Shown here: positions 35,830 to 45,236 of the stretch, in pieces
Position numbering within the stretch: position 1 is the stretch's first letter
Layout of the letters: each line of letters starts with the position of its first letter
From: Arthrobacter sp. U41
GTDB lineage: Bacteria > Actinomycetota > Actinomycetes > Actinomycetales > Micrococcaceae
Length of the DNA: 64,000 nt
NCBI RefSeq assembly: GCF_001750145.1
Contig: NZ_CP015732.1
Span: 2,232,001 to 2,296,000 of the forward strand
Direction of reading: 5' to 3'
Program-made: the position numbers and the translations under genes
The notes under the pieces: model-generated
The model's database searches: none
Told to the model about the DNA's origin: nothing
Seen by the model: the letters and a program-made list of their open reading frames with translations, nothing else

Positions 35830-37245
35830 CTAGGCATCGATCACCAGATCGGTCCGCGCGGTGGAGCAGCAGGGCAGGAACTTGCCTGCATCGATTTCCC
35901 GTGCCCGGATCCCGCCCTGATGGTTCATCTCGACCTCCCCGGACAGCTTGACGACCTTGCAGGAGCCGCACATGCCTTCCTTGCAGTTCGCGCCGATCCT
36001 GACGCCTGCACGCTGGGCCACCCCGAGGATGTGTTCGGCGGGGTCGATGCGCACGTTGATGCCGGTGCGCATGAAGGACAGTGTGAGGCTTCCCGTTCCG
36101 ACCGTGTCGAAGCTCGAGGCGTCGGGGGACCCGGCCTCCGGCCCGCCGTCCGGACTGCCGTCGGGGGATTCGGGACAGGGCGCGTCCGGGTCGACGGTTT
36201 CCAGCGGCAGCCCCGTGGCCTTCAGGGTCCCCTCGGCGTCGTAGCCGGGTTCGTAGAGCCCGAACGCGGTGGGCTGGCTTTCGTAGTAGTCCTCGGCGGA
36301 ATCGGCGATTTCCTCGGCGATTTCCTCGGCAATGTCCACTGCCAGCGCGAGCTCCGCCTGGTATTCAAGGATTGTCTGGCGGTCTCCCGAGAAGAATTCC
36401 ATGTGGATGGAGGTGTCGTCGACGCCGACCTTCTCGAGGAGCTCGGTGGCGGTGTTCAGGTAACCCTCGGGGCCGCAGGCATAGACCTGGCGGCCGTTAG
36501 CATCGGGGGCCACCTCGTCGAGCATGGCCGCCGTCAGCCTTCCGGTGAGCCCTTCCCATCCCTCGGGTTTGCTGCGGTCGCCCAGGGAGTAGAAGACCCT
36601 GACGCGCGAGTCCACGGAGGCGATGTAGGCCAACTCCTGGTGGAAGGCAAAGCCTCCGGCTTCGGCTCCGTGGTACAGCACCACGACATCGGCCTGTCCG
36701 GGCAGGGAGTGGATGGTCCGCAACATCGACATGATGGGGGTGATGCCTGCGCCGGCGGCCAGCAAGAGGTACCGTGCCCGCCGGTCGGCGTCGGGCAGGT
36801 GGAATGCCCCGACCGGTCCGAGCATCTCGAGGACGGTGCCGGGTTTGACGTTCTCGTGCACCCACGGCGAGACCAGTCCCGTGGGGTCACACTTGACGGT
36901 GATGTCGAAGGTCCACGGCTTGGTGGGGGAGCTGGACAGCGAGTAGCTGCGGTCCACCGCGTCGTGGTCGTCGCCGTTCACGGGAAAGGCGACGTTCACG
37001 TACTGGCCCGGACGGAACGCCAGGGGCGCACCGTCCGAGCGGCGGAACACGAAGGTCATCATGCCGCCCACCTCGGGAACGGTCTCGACACATTCGGCCA
37101 TGAACTCCTGCGGATGCCAGGGACCCAACGCGCGGGCGGCACTGGCGGGTCCCTCGGTGCTGCCCATCACCCTGTTCCACGGCATCTCAAGACCGCGAAT
37201 GCGCTGTGGTTCCTGAATTGCCGTGACGGTGCGGAGTTCAATCAT
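35830..37245 (-). CDS. gbcB: Glycine betaine monooxygenase reductase subunit (ferredoxin-NAD(P)H reductase)
   Basis: A 471-residue electron-transfer protein. The FAD domain has RPGQYVNVAFPVNGDDHDAV and RSYSLSSSPTKPWTFDITVK; the NAD domain has LLLAAGAGITPIMSMLRTIH and QVYACGPEGYLNTATELLEK. The C-terminal plant-type [2Fe-2S] domain has CKEGMCGSCKVVKLSG and FLPCCST, giving all four Cys. An unusually long acidic, Pro/Gly/Ser-rich linker (about residues 300-385) separates them. It passes electrons to the Rieske oxygenase GbcA. The ATG overlaps the gbcA stop as ATGA, which fixes the start. Confidence 0.9.
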   Translation of the reverse strand: MIELRTVTAIQEPQRIRGLEMPWNRVMGSTEGPASAARALGPWHPQEFMAECVETVPEVGGMMTFVFRRSDGAPLAFRPGQYVNVAFPVNGDDHDAVDRSYSLSSSPTKPWTFDITVKCDPTGLVSPWVHENVKPGTVLEMLGPVGAFHLPDADRRARYLLLAAGAGITPIMSMLRTIHSLPGQADVVVLYHGAEAGGFAFHQELAYIASVDSRVRVFYSLGDRSKPEGWEGLTGRLTAAMLDEVAPDANGRQVYACGPEGYLNTATELLEKVGVDDTSIHMEFFSGDRQTILEYQAELALAVDIAEEIAEEIADSAEDYYESQPTAFGLYEPGYDAEGTLKATGLPLETVDPDAPCPESPDGSPDGGPEAGSPDASSFDTVGTGSLTLSFMRTGINVRIDPAEHILGVAQRAGVRIGANCKEGMCGSCKVVKLSGEVEMNHQGGIRAREIDAGKFLPCCSTARTDLVIDA

Positions 37246-38546
37246 GCCAAGTGCTCCTGCACGCGCTGCACATACCAGTTGATGAACGCCTCGACCTGGT
37301 ATTCGCTCTTCATGTACGGGCCGGGCTCGTAAGCGGGGCTGCTGGCGCCCTTCTGGCACAGCTCCACGAACGCCTTGTCCTGCAGATTGGTCTGCTTCCA
37401 GGTGTGGGTGAGTTTCTCCAGGTCGTAGTCGACGCCTTCCTCGGCGTCGTCAGCCACCAGCCAGGTGGTGCGTACCAGTGTCTGGTGTTCGTTCACGGGG
37501 AAGACGGCGAACGTGATGACGTGGTCCCCGAGGAAATGGAACCAGCTGTTGGGCTGCAGATGCATCGAGCAGCGGCCAAGGCGGAAGTCCCGCAAGTCGC
37601 CGAGCAGCTTCTTGGAGAGCCTGTGCCCATCGGGCGAGAACGATTCGCCGTCACCGTCGAGCGAGTCTCGTGAGATGCGGATTCCCGCTACACGGGTGTC
37701 GAGCTCCTCGACGACCTCATAGGGAAGGCCATAGCGGCGGCAACGGTCCTCGAGCGAGGACTGTGCTTCCTTGTTGCGGTCCCACACCTCCTCGAGATGG
37801 GGCGGGATCAGGCCCTCCGTCAGGCCCCAGGTGGGAAAGAGGGAACAGGCGAGTTCCGGGTGGCCGTCGCAGTGGTAGCACTCACGGTTGTTCTCCATGA
37901 CGAGCTTCCAGTTGCCCTCCTCGATGATGTTCTGCTGGTAGGCGATTTTCGTCCTCGACAGATCGTGGGGCGCGAGGTAAGGCTCGAAGATCTTTCCGGT
38001 TTCGTCGAAATCCGTCGGCGGTTCGTCCGCAATGCAGACGAAGATGAGTCCGGCGAACACGCGGCTGTGGGCGCGCTTGAGGCCGAAGCAGCCCTTGTCG
38101 AACTTCGTTTCCCCCGGTGCCGAGGCATGGATCAAATCGCCGTTGGGGGAGTAAGTCCAGGAGTGATAGCCGCATACCAGGTTTCCCGTTGTCCCCGCGG
38201 GTTCGGTCAGGACGCGGGCGCCGCGGTGGCGGCACACGTTGTGCAGGACGTTCACGCCGCCGTCATCGTTGCGCAGCACGATCAAGGAGTAGGGCCCGTA
38301 GTCGACGGTGACGTAGTCGCCCGGCTCCGGGAGCTCGGCGATGCTGGCGGCGAAGATCCAGTGCCGGCCAAAAATGGCCTGCATGTCGATGTTGAAAATC
38401 GTCGGATCGGTGTAGAAGGGGGCATCGAGGGAATATCCCGGGCGCCGGAAATCGAACAACTCGGTGATTTCCGCCAGCTGCTCGGCAGGCAATGATGAAG
38501 CGAGTTTTCCGCGTGAATTGAGCGGCACGTTCACTGGAGCAGACAT
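37242..38546 (-). CDS. gbcA: Glycine betaine monooxygenase, Rieske oxygenase subunit
   Basis: A 434-residue Rieske non-heme iron oxygenase. The Rieske cluster ligands are in VCRHRGARVLTEPAG and NLVCGYHSWTYSPNG (CxH...CxxH). The mononuclear iron site is in NWKLVMENNRECYHCDGHPE with its His pair. Sequence and pairing with a ferredoxin reductase match GbcA-type enzymes that oxidatively N-demethylate glycine betaine to dimethylglycine plus formaldehyde. The ATG at 38544-38546 follows a GGGAGGA ribosome site. It lies beside a LysR regulator, a BCCT carrier and the downstream dimethylglycine pathway, which supports this substrate over carnitine or stachydrine. Confidence 0.88.
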   Translation of the reverse strand: MSAPVNVPLNSRGKLASSLPAEQLAEITELFDFRRPGYSLDAPFYTDPTIFNIDMQAIFGRHWIFAASIAELPEPGDYVTVDYGPYSLIVLRNDDGGVNVLHNVCRHRGARVLTEPAGTTGNLVCGYHSWTYSPNGDLIHASAPGETKFDKGCFGLKRAHSRVFAGLIFVCIADEPPTDFDETGKIFEPYLAPHDLSRTKIAYQQNIIEEGNWKLVMENNRECYHCDGHPELACSLFPTWGLTEGLIPPHLEEVWDRNKEAQSSLEDRCRRYGLPYEVVEELDTRVAGIRISRDSLDGDGESFSPDGHRLSKKLLGDLRDFRLGRCSMHLQPNSWFHFLGDHVITFAVFPVNEHQTLVRTTWLVADDAEEGVDYDLEKLTHTWKQTNLQDKAFVELCQKGASSPAYEPGPYMKSEYQVEAFINWYVQRVQEHLA

Positions 38547-38691
38547 GTGTTTCCTCCCGGGAGGGTGGGTAAGTGTGCGATTCGTGGGGACCACGGGTTG
38601 GTGGGGTGCAACCGGCGTTGTCTAAAACCTTGTACTCATGAGATTAGGGACGATTGATCTGCAACAAAAGCGCAACATTTAGGAGATAACA

Positions 38692-39639
38692 GTGCACAAT
38701 GGGTGCATGATCGATCCACGGCTCATAACGCTTCGGGTGTTTGCCCGGTGCGGCACCGTTGGCGCAACCGCGGAGCTCCTGGGTTATTCTCCGTCCGCCG
38801 TCTCCGCGCAATTGAGGGAGCTCCAGCGCGTGCTTGGAATGCAGCTGTTGACTAAAGACGGCCGGGGTGTGCGGCTGACCGCCACGGGCCGCTTCCTCGT
38901 GGCAGGCTCGGACACGCTCATCGCGGAATGGGAGAGCCTGCGCGCCGCGGCCATGGAGGCCGGCGACCAGGTGCAGTCCCGTTTTGGCCTCGGCGGATTC
39001 TCCACGGCAGCCGCCCAGCTGCTTGCGCCGCTGGCCGCCACCCTGCGCTCAACACGCCCCCTGCTGGAGGTGCAGGTACTTGAGGCCAACCCGGCCCGCT
39101 GCTTCGACTTGCTGGTTGCCGAGCGCATCGACCTCGCGGTCATCATCGCGATGCAGTCCGACACCTATGTCGAGGACGATCCGCGCTTCGAGCAGACCGT
39201 TCTGCTCGACGATCCCCTGGACGTGATCATTCCCGCCGATCACCCGCTGGCATCGCGGGACACGGTGATGCTCGAGGAGTTGGCGTCGGACCCTTGGATC
39301 ACCGAGGCTGCCGGTTCCACCTACCACTCCCTATTCACTGCGGCGTTCACGGCAATCGGGGTGACACCGCGGATTGCCCATGAGGCCGTTGAATGGGAGA
39401 CCCAGATCGCCTTCGTTGGTGCGGGCCTGGGCGTGGGCCTGCTGCCGCGACTGGCGCCCCTGCGTAGTGCCGAAAACGTGGTTCGACTGCGCATTACTGG
39501 CAAGGGGAAGCCCGCGCGCCGCATTGTCGCGGCGGTGCGCCGGGGCAGCATGGCATCGCCCCTGATCCAGGAGTCGCTCGGCATCCTGCAGGTCAGCGCC
39601 AAACGGATCCTCGCCGCCCGACCCGAAGACGATCTCTGA
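38692..39639 (+). CDS. LysR-family transcriptional regulator of the gbc operon
   Basis: A 315-residue LysR regulator. Residues ~6-65 hold the helix-turn-helix (ITLRVFARCGTVGATAELLG, YSPSAVSAQLRELQRVLGMQ); the rest is a periplasmic-binding-like effector domain (FGLGGFSTAAAQLLAPLAAT, FVGAGLGVGLLPRLAPLRS). The GTG at 38692 has AGGAG 7 nt upstream, while an ATG at 38707 also fits. It is divergent from gbcA, with 145 bp between them that includes two GCAACA elements, so it is the likely activator of gbcAB with glycine betaine as effector. Confidence 0.88.
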   Translation: MHNGCMIDPRLITLRVFARCGTVGATAELLGYSPSAVSAQLRELQRVLGMQLLTKDGRGVRLTATGRFLVAGSDTLIAEWESLRAAAMEAGDQVQSRFGLGGFSTAAAQLLAPLAATLRSTRPLLEVQVLEANPARCFDLLVAERIDLAVIIAMQSDTYVEDDPRFEQTVLLDDPLDVIIPADHPLASRDTVMLEELASDPWITEAAGSTYHSLFTAAFTAIGVTPRIAHEAVEWETQIAFVGAGLGVGLLPRLAPLRSAENVVRLRITGKGKPARRIVAAVRRGSMASPLIQESLGILQVSAKRILAARPEDDL

Positions 39640-39801
39640 CATCACATGGCTGAGCCGCGTGTAAACGCTGGCGTCGCGGACTTGGTCCGTTGCGTGTCCC
39701 TGCCGGACCAGTTCCGTCATTACGGGTCCCAGGGCCTGACTATCATCCAATCCTGCAGTCCGGGCCCCCGGGGTGGATCGTTATTTGCTATGGGTGTGCC
39801 A

Positions 39802-39836
39802 GGGCGGCACGCTCCGGAACAAGCCGCGTGCCGCCC
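39802..39836. terminator. Hairpin between LysR gene and BCCT carrier gene
   Basis: An 11-bp perfect inverted repeat, GGGCGGCACGC and GCGTGCCGCCC, with a 13-nt loop, between the convergent LysR (plus) and carrier (minus) genes. The region from 39640 to 39863 holds no other gene that I can support. Confidence 0.75.
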
Positions 39837-39863
39837 AGGTGGGGTGCTACTTAAGGTGCTCTG

Positions 39864-41885
39864 CTATTTACGGTCCGCGTCGGGGTGCTGGGACTCGACG
39901 GTTGGGATGGTCCCCGTGGGAGTCCCTCCCAGACAGTCCGAGTCGGGGCACTTTTCGGCGCAGTCGTGCTTTGTTACGAGGTCGAACTGAACGCCGCCGT
40001 GTTGTTCCACGCCAGTGCGTATGGCCCGCTCCACTACGGATGTGGCCAGGCGACGCCGCAAGGAGAGGGGATCGCGACGCAGGTCCTTGGTGAGGGCAAA
40101 GCAGAGCAACATCATGACGACGACGAACGGTAGCGCTGCCACGATGGTGATCCGTTGCAGGCCAGCCAAGGCTTCCGATGGTTTATCGCCGCCGGCCAGC
40201 AGCATGACCGCCGCCACGGCGCCGGTGAGGCAGCCCCAGAAGATGACCACTCCGCGGCGAGGGTGCTCGGCGCCATTGGAGCTGAGCGATCCCATCACGA
40301 TTGAGGCAGCGTCGGCGCCAGTGATAAAGAAAATAGCGACCAGAATCATGGCCAGCACGATAACGGCAGTGGTAGCCCAGTCAGGCATACTCAGGTTCTT
40401 GATCAGGTCGAAGAGCGCTCCGTCGAAGTTGACGGACGGTGCCCCGTTGACCATGGTGACCAGGCCGGGGGTGTTGGCCTTGTCGGCTTCCTGCTGGATC
40501 TGGAAGGCGGCGCCTCCGAAGACGGCAAACCAGATCACGCTGACGACGCTGGGCACCAGCAGCACACCGGTGACGAACTGGCGGATGGTGCGGCCACGGC
40601 TGATGCGGGCGATGAAGAGGCCCACGAACGGGGTCCATGAGATCCACCAGGCCCAGTAGAAGATGGTCCAGCTGCTCATCCAGCTACGCAGTGACTCATC
40701 GCCGACCGCTTCGGTCCGGGACGACATCTCGGCCAGATCACGGGCGTAGTCGCCGACCGCGGAGGGGACCAGGTTAAGGATGAAAAGCGTGGGGCCGGCG
40801 ATGAAAACGATCAGTGCAAGGACGACGGCCAGGACCATGTTGATGTTGGAGAGCCACTGGATGCCGCGGCTGATGCCGGAGACAGCCGAAGCGACGAAGC
40901 ACAAGGTCAGGACGGCGACGATCGCAACGAGCACGGGGGTGCCAATTTCGCCAAACCAGCCGTTGGAGGTCATGCCGCTGCCAATCTGCAGAGCGCCCAG
41001 GCCCAACGATGCGGCGGTACCAAACAACGTGGCGAAAATGGCCAGGATGTTGATGAACTTCCCGGTTGGCCCTTCGACCGTCCTGACGCCGAAGATCGAC
41101 GTGAAGGCGACAGAGATCAGTTGCCTGCGACCCAAGCGGTAGGTCCCGTAGGCCATTGCGATGCCGACAACTGCATACATGGCCCAGGGGTGCAGGGTCC
41201 AGTGGAAGATCGAGGTGGCCATGGCAGTCTGGATGGCTTCGGGGGTCCGTCCGTCCACAGTGCCGGGCGGGGGAGAGATGTAGTGGTAGAGCGGTTCGGC
41301 CACGCCGTAGAACATCAGCCCGATGCCCATGCCGGCCGCGAACATCATCGCGACCCAGGAGACAGTGCGGAATTCGGGCTTTTCGCCATCCTTGCCCAGC
41401 GGGATGTTGCCGAACTTGCCCAGGGCCAGCCACAGGACGAAGATCACGAAGAGCGATGCCATGAGCATGAAGAGCCACCCGGTGTACTCCATGACCCAGT
41501 TGAGGGCACCCGTGGAAGTGTCGGACAGGCTGTCGCGTCCCACGAAGCCCCAGATAACAAAGGCAATGGCGATGACGCCTGTGATACCGAACGTGACCTT
41601 GTCGAGAACGAGCTTGTGGTTCCGGCGATCCGCAACTGCTTGCTCGGTCTTGGCATGACGCAGCTCTTCGAGGATTTGCTCGTACTCGACGTCCGGTAGG
41701 GGAGGTGCGCCTCCTTCCTCCGGATCGAGGACAGCGGAGTTTCTGTCTACTTCGCCGGAGAGACTACTGACTGCTTCACTATTCTCCCCATTTCCAGGTT
41801 CTTCATTACGCAGAGCCTTTGCCACCCCGTTGTCAGCAGGCAACTCTTCGGGTGTATGGGATTTTAGGTCACTATTAAAAGCCAT
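39864..41885 (-). CDS. BCCT-family glycine betaine/choline transporter
   Basis: A 673-residue carrier with 12 membrane segments. The betaine site features appear in MMFAAGMGIGLMFYGVAEPL and the Trp box in TIFYWAWWISWTPFVGLFIA, followed by RISRGRTIRQFVTGVLLVPS. The Gly-rich GMGIGL stretch matches Na+-coupled betaine carriers. Both cytoplasmic tails are long: the N-terminal ~100 residues are acidic and the C-terminus (CAEKCPDSDCLGG, many His/Asp) is unusual and may sense osmolarity or ions. The ATG at 41883-41885 lies 37 bp after the Rieske-like pseudogene stop, so they form one unit. It brings in glycine betaine for catabolism or osmoprotection. Confidence 0.92.
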   Translation of the reverse strand: MAFNSDLKSHTPEELPADNGVAKALRNEEPGNGENSEAVSSLSGEVDRNSAVLDPEEGGAPPLPDVEYEQILEELRHAKTEQAVADRRNHKLVLDKVTFGITGVIAIAFVIWGFVGRDSLSDTSTGALNWVMEYTGWLFMLMASLFVIFVLWLALGKFGNIPLGKDGEKPEFRTVSWVAMMFAAGMGIGLMFYGVAEPLYHYISPPPGTVDGRTPEAIQTAMATSIFHWTLHPWAMYAVVGIAMAYGTYRLGRRQLISVAFTSIFGVRTVEGPTGKFINILAIFATLFGTAASLGLGALQIGSGMTSNGWFGEIGTPVLVAIVAVLTLCFVASAVSGISRGIQWLSNINMVLAVVLALIVFIAGPTLFILNLVPSAVGDYARDLAEMSSRTEAVGDESLRSWMSSWTIFYWAWWISWTPFVGLFIARISRGRTIRQFVTGVLLVPSVVSVIWFAVFGGAAFQIQQEADKANTPGLVTMVNGAPSVNFDGALFDLIKNLSMPDWATTAVIVLAMILVAIFFITGADAASIVMGSLSSNGAEHPRRGVVIFWGCLTGAVAAVMLLAGGDKPSEALAGLQRITIVAALPFVVVMMLLCFALTKDLRRDPLSLRRRLATSVVERAIRTGVEQHGGVQFDLVTKHDCAEKCPDSDCLGGTPTGTIPTVESQHPDADRK

Positions 41886-41922
41886 GAGCGGGTCCTTTGC
41901 TCGGTGAGGCATGGGCCTGCGG

Positions 41923-42270
41923 TTAAACAAGGCCCTCGGGAGTCAGACCGGGTGGAAGCTTGAGGGCCTCGTCCGATTCGATGATCATGATGTTGCCGTC
42001 GATGATTTCTGTCTCTTGGGTGCGTACCGGCAGTTTGGCCGGGGGTGCATCCCAGGCTCCGGTGCGGGGGTTGAGCCTGGATGCGTGAAAGGCGACTCGT
42101 CCCAGCACTCCGTTACGTAGCCGTCAGCCAGTGAGGCGTCGGTGTGTGCACGTGTCGTCGATGGCGAAGAACTCGCCGGCTTCGGTGTGGAAAACGGCGA
42201 TCGGCGGAGCAGTATCGAGCCGTAGTGCCTCCCCGGGAGCGAATTCACTGAGCGGGCAGGCCTTGTGCAT
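41923..42270 (-). pseudogene. Rieske-type ferredoxin gene with two frameshifts
   Basis: From ATG 42270 (ribosome site AGAGG) one frame gives MHKACPLSEFAPGEALRLDT and IDDTCTH, the next gives DASLADGYVTECWDESPF, and a third gives FHASRLNPRTGAWDAPPAKL then RTQETEIIDGN to a stop at 41923. Together these make a ~115-residue BphF/HcaC-type Rieske ferredoxin. The first frame change removes 2 nt in a CA run. In the second cluster motif, where CPxHAS is expected, the first Cys reads as Ser (CWDESPF), so one iron-sulfur ligand seems lost. As it stands it cannot make a working protein. It shares a transcription unit with the BCCT carrier. Confidence 0.82.
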
Positions 42271-42388
42271 GGGGCACCTCTTTTATGTTCAGGGGATGAA
42301 GTTCGCGCCAAGCGGGTAGGGCGGGATCGTTCCGCATTGACTCAACGGAAATCGCAAGTAAAGCTGATATGCTTCGATCATCGATAAA

Positions 42389-42396
42389 GATATATC
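42389..42396. promoter_or_regulatory. GntR-type operator upstream of the Rieske ferredoxin/BCCT unit
   Basis: GATATATC, inside AAGATATATCAGTT, with a second half-site CTGATAT at 42364-42370. The core matches sites at 46208, 52128 and 53064. Confidence 0.65.
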
Positions 42397-42437
42397 AGTT
42401 ATCGTATTGCAGGACTGGGTGAGTGTCCAGAGATTTC

Positions 42438-43037
42438 TTAGCGGCCGTGTATCAGGCTGAGCGCCTCAGCCCGGGCCGCCGGCAGACGGAGCTCCCCGCG
42501 GACGGCTGAAGTGATGGTCTTGGCCCCGGGCTTGCGGACACCGCGCATCGACATGCAGAGGTGCTCGCACTCAACTACCACAATGGCCCCCAGCGGCCGC
42601 AGCGCACTGACCAGCGCATCAACGACCTGGGTTGTCAGCCGTTCCTGGACCTGGGGCCTGCGTGCGAAGACATCGACGAGCCGGGCCAGCTTGCTCAGCC
42701 CCGTGACGAGACCATCAGCCGAGGGGATGTAGCCAACGTGGGCTACGCCGTGGAACGGCACCAGGTGGTGCTCGCAGGTGGAGTAGAAAGGGATGTCCTT
42801 GACGATGACCATTTCTCCGTGCCCAAGGTCAAAGGTCTTATCCAGCACGGCCAGGGGGTCCTCATGGAGCCCGCCAAATATCTCCGCAGCCGCCCGGGCC
42901 ACCCGCGCGGGCGTATCCACGAGCCCTGGCCTGTCCGGGTCCTCTCCGATCGCAAGCAGATAGTCACGGACGGCCTGCTCAACCCGCGGCCCGTCCACAC
43001 CCTTGGACGCTGTTGCCGTCGTCATGTCCGCGCTCAC
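42438..43037 (-). CDS. folE: GTP cyclohydrolase I (FolE)
   Basis: A 199-residue type I GTP cyclohydrolase, which converts GTP to dihydroneopterin triphosphate, the first step of folate synthesis. The zinc ligands are in [20 protein letters not shown] (Cys and His) and [20 protein letters not shown] (second Cys). The catalytic region [20 protein letters not shown] is intact. The GTG at 43035-43037 overlaps the stop of the formate-dehydrogenase-like gene by GTGA, so the two are translationally coupled. This is not a folate-synthesis cluster; its place here suggests extra folate for C1 flux. Confidence 0.94.
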   Translation of the reverse strand: MSADMTTATASKGVDGPRVEQAVRDYLLAIGEDPDRPGLVDTPARVARAAAEIFGGLHEDPLAVLDKTFDLGHGEMVIVKDIPFYSTCEHHLVPFHGVAHVGYIPSADGLVTGLSKLARLVDVFARRPQVQERLTTQVVDALVSALRPLGAIVVVECEHLCMSMRGVRKPGAKTITSAVRGELRLPAARAEALSLIHGR

Positions 43038-45223
43038 GCTTCGGCCCGTTCCAGCCGCACGATGACAGACTTGGATGTCGGTGTACCGCTGGTGTCAGCT
43101 ACCGAATCGAGCGGCACGAGCACGTTGGTCTCCGGGTAGTACGCTGCCGCACAGCCCTTCGGCGTCGAGTACGAAACAATCCGGAAGTTGTCCGCCCGCC
43201 GCTCTGTGCCGCGGAACTCGGAAATCAAATGAACCATGTCTCCATCCCTAAAGCCCAGCTCAGCGATGTCAGCCTCGTTGACAAGAACCACCCGACGCCC
43301 ACCCTGGATACCGCGGTATCGGTCATCCTTGCCATAGATGGTGGTGTTGTACTGGTCATGTGAGCGCAGGGTCTGAAGGACTAGCCGCCCCTCGGGTACT
43401 TTGATGAATTCCAGCTCATTGCCGCTCCTCGAAATTTTCGAAGCCGTCGATGACCGCCTCGATGTGCACACCCTGGCGGCTTTGTCCTCCCCCACGGTGA
43501 AGTGGGCCTTGCCCGACGCGGTGTCGAACTGTCTGGCGTCCCAGTGGAGGTGCTCGCTGGCAGGCTTAATGCGTCCGCGGGACGCATGGACGGCGCTCAT
43601 CGAGTCTTCCACCGTCACCCTCTGGTCCCCGGTGCGCTGCGCGTCCTTTTCGGTCCGGCCCAGCGTCGGGAGAATCAGCGCGCGTCGGCCCGTGGACACG
43701 TGGGAATGGTTCAGCTTCGTGGAGATCTGTACCGTCAGGTCTGTGTTGGCCAATGCCCACTCCGTGACCTCGGAATCCGGGGCCGCCCGGACGAAGTTTC
43801 CACCCATTCCAATGAAGACTCGGACTTTGCCGTCCCGCATGGCACGAATCGCCGCAACGGTGTCGTAGCCGTGCTTGCGGGGGGAAAGGAACTCGAACTC
43901 CTGGTCCAGCCTGTCGTGGAATGCCGCTGGCATCTTTTCGAAGATGCCCATGGTGCGGTCGCCCTGGACGTTCGAGTGGCCGCGGACGGGGCATACTCCA
44001 GCTCCGGGCTTACCGATGTTGCCTTGGAGAAGCAGCACGTTGACGACGTCCCGGAGCGTGGGAACTGAGTGTTTGTGCTGGGTTAGGCCCATGGCCCAGC
44101 AGACGATGGTGGCGTTGGAGGCCAGCAGGCGTTCGCCCGTGGACTTGATCTGCTCCAAGCTCAGGCCCGTGGCTTCGACTATTTCACTCCACTGGACCTT
44201 TTCGAGGTGCCGCAGGTACTCGTTGATGCCCACGGTGTGGTTATTGATGAATTCGTGGTCCAGGACCGCAGTCAGTCCCAGGGTCTTCCTCCCCTGCGCC
44301 TCCGCCTCGAGGAGGTATTTGCCAAGCCCCTGGAAGAGGGCCTGATCCCCGCCGGCCCGGATCTGCAGGAAGTCGTCCGTCAGTTGCGTGCCCACGAACG
44401 TTCCGGAGATCGTCTGTGGATTCTCGAACCGGAGAAGCCCGGCCTCGGGAAGTGGGTTGACGGAGATGATGACGGCGCCGTTCTTCTTCGCTTTTTCCAG
44501 GGCGCTGAGCATACGCGGGTGGTTAGTCCCTGGATTCTGCCCGGCAACGAAGATCAGCGAGGCTGTCTCCAGATCGAGGAGGCTGACCGAGCCCTTGCCG
44601 ATGCCGATGGTTTCAACGAGGGCTGAACCCGTGGATTCGTGGCACATGTTGGAGCAATCGGGGAGATTATTCGTGCCCAGTCCCCGCACGAGGAGCTGGT
44701 AGAGGAAAGCGGCTTCATTCGAAGTCCGCCCGGAAGTGTAAAAAACTGCCTGGCCGGGATGGTCCATTTCTTTCATCTCGTGGGCGATCAGCTCATAGGC
44801 TGCGTCCCATTCGATGGGTGTGTAGTGCGTTGCCCCCTCGGCCAAAAACATCGGGTGCGTCAGCCGGCCCTGCTGACCCAACCAGTAGTCGTCCCGCGTT
44901 TTCAGGTCCTCGATGGAGTGTTTGGCGAAGAACTCGGGGGTGACGCGGCGGCGGGTGCCCTCCTCGACCACTGCCTTCGCGCCATTTTCGCAGAACTCGG
45001 CTGCGTTGCGCTTTTCGTGTTCGGGCCATGCGCAGCCCATGCAGTCGAACCCGTCGACCTGGTTGACTGCCAGCAGCGTTTGGACACTGCGCAGCGGACC
45101 CATCTGCTCGAGGGAGATCTTCAGCGAGTTCACCACCGCGGGGATTCCGACGGCCTTGGTCTTGGGTTTGGTGACGGTCAGCCTTGACTCGTCGATGTTA
45201 TGTAACGGGGCTTTTGAAGCCAT
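43034..45223 (-). CDS. Formate dehydrogenase-like molybdopterin oxidoreductase (FdhF/YdeP type)
   Basis: A 729-residue molybdenum-cofactor enzyme. The N-terminus has [20 protein letters not shown]. The cofactor domains follow with [60 protein letters not shown] and [20 protein letters not shown]. It resembles the YdeP/FdhF group, often annotated as formate dehydrogenase alpha; formate oxidation to CO2 fits its folate and PurU neighbours. The ATG at 45221-45223 is preceded by AAGGGA. About 18 residues near residue 600 ([18 protein letters not shown]) are out of the ancestral frame: the next frame reads [18 protein letters not shown], as in relatives. A pair of compensating indels therefore scrambles this stretch. 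Confidence 0.85.
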   Translation of the reverse strand: MASKAPLHNIDESRLTVTKPKTKAVGIPAVVNSLKISLEQMGPLRSVQTLLAVNQVDGFDCMGCAWPEHEKRNAAEFCENGAKAVVEEGTRRRVTPEFFAKHSIEDLKTRDDYWLGQQGRLTHPMFLAEGATHYTPIEWDAAYELIAHEMKEMDHPGQAVFYTSGRTSNEAAFLYQLLVRGLGTNNLPDCSNMCHESTGSALVETIGIGKGSVSLLDLETASLIFVAGQNPGTNHPRMLSALEKAKKNGAVIISVNPLPEAGLLRFENPQTISGTFVGTQLTDDFLQIRAGGDQALFQGLGKYLLEAEAQGRKTLGLTAVLDHEFINNHTVGINEYLRHLEKVQWSEIVEATGLSLEQIKSTGERLLASNATIVCWAMGLTQHKHSVPTLRDVVNVLLLQGNIGKPGAGVCPVRGHSNVQGDRTMGIFEKMPAAFHDRLDQEFEFLSPRKHGYDTVAAIRAMRDGKVRVFIGMGGNFVRAAPDSEVTEWALANTDLTVQISTKLNHSHVSTGRRALILPTLGRTEKDAQRTGDQRVTVEDSMSAVHASRGRIKPASEHLHWDARQFDTASGKAHFTVGEDKAARVCTSRRSSTASKISRSGNELEFIKVPEGRLVLQTLRSHDQYNTTIYGKDDRYRGIQGGRRVVLVNEADIAELGFRDGDMVHLISEFRGTERRADNFRIVSYSTPKGCAAAYYPETNVLVPLDSVADTSGTPTSKSVIVRLERAEA

Positions 45224-45236
45224 GTGATCTTTCCCT

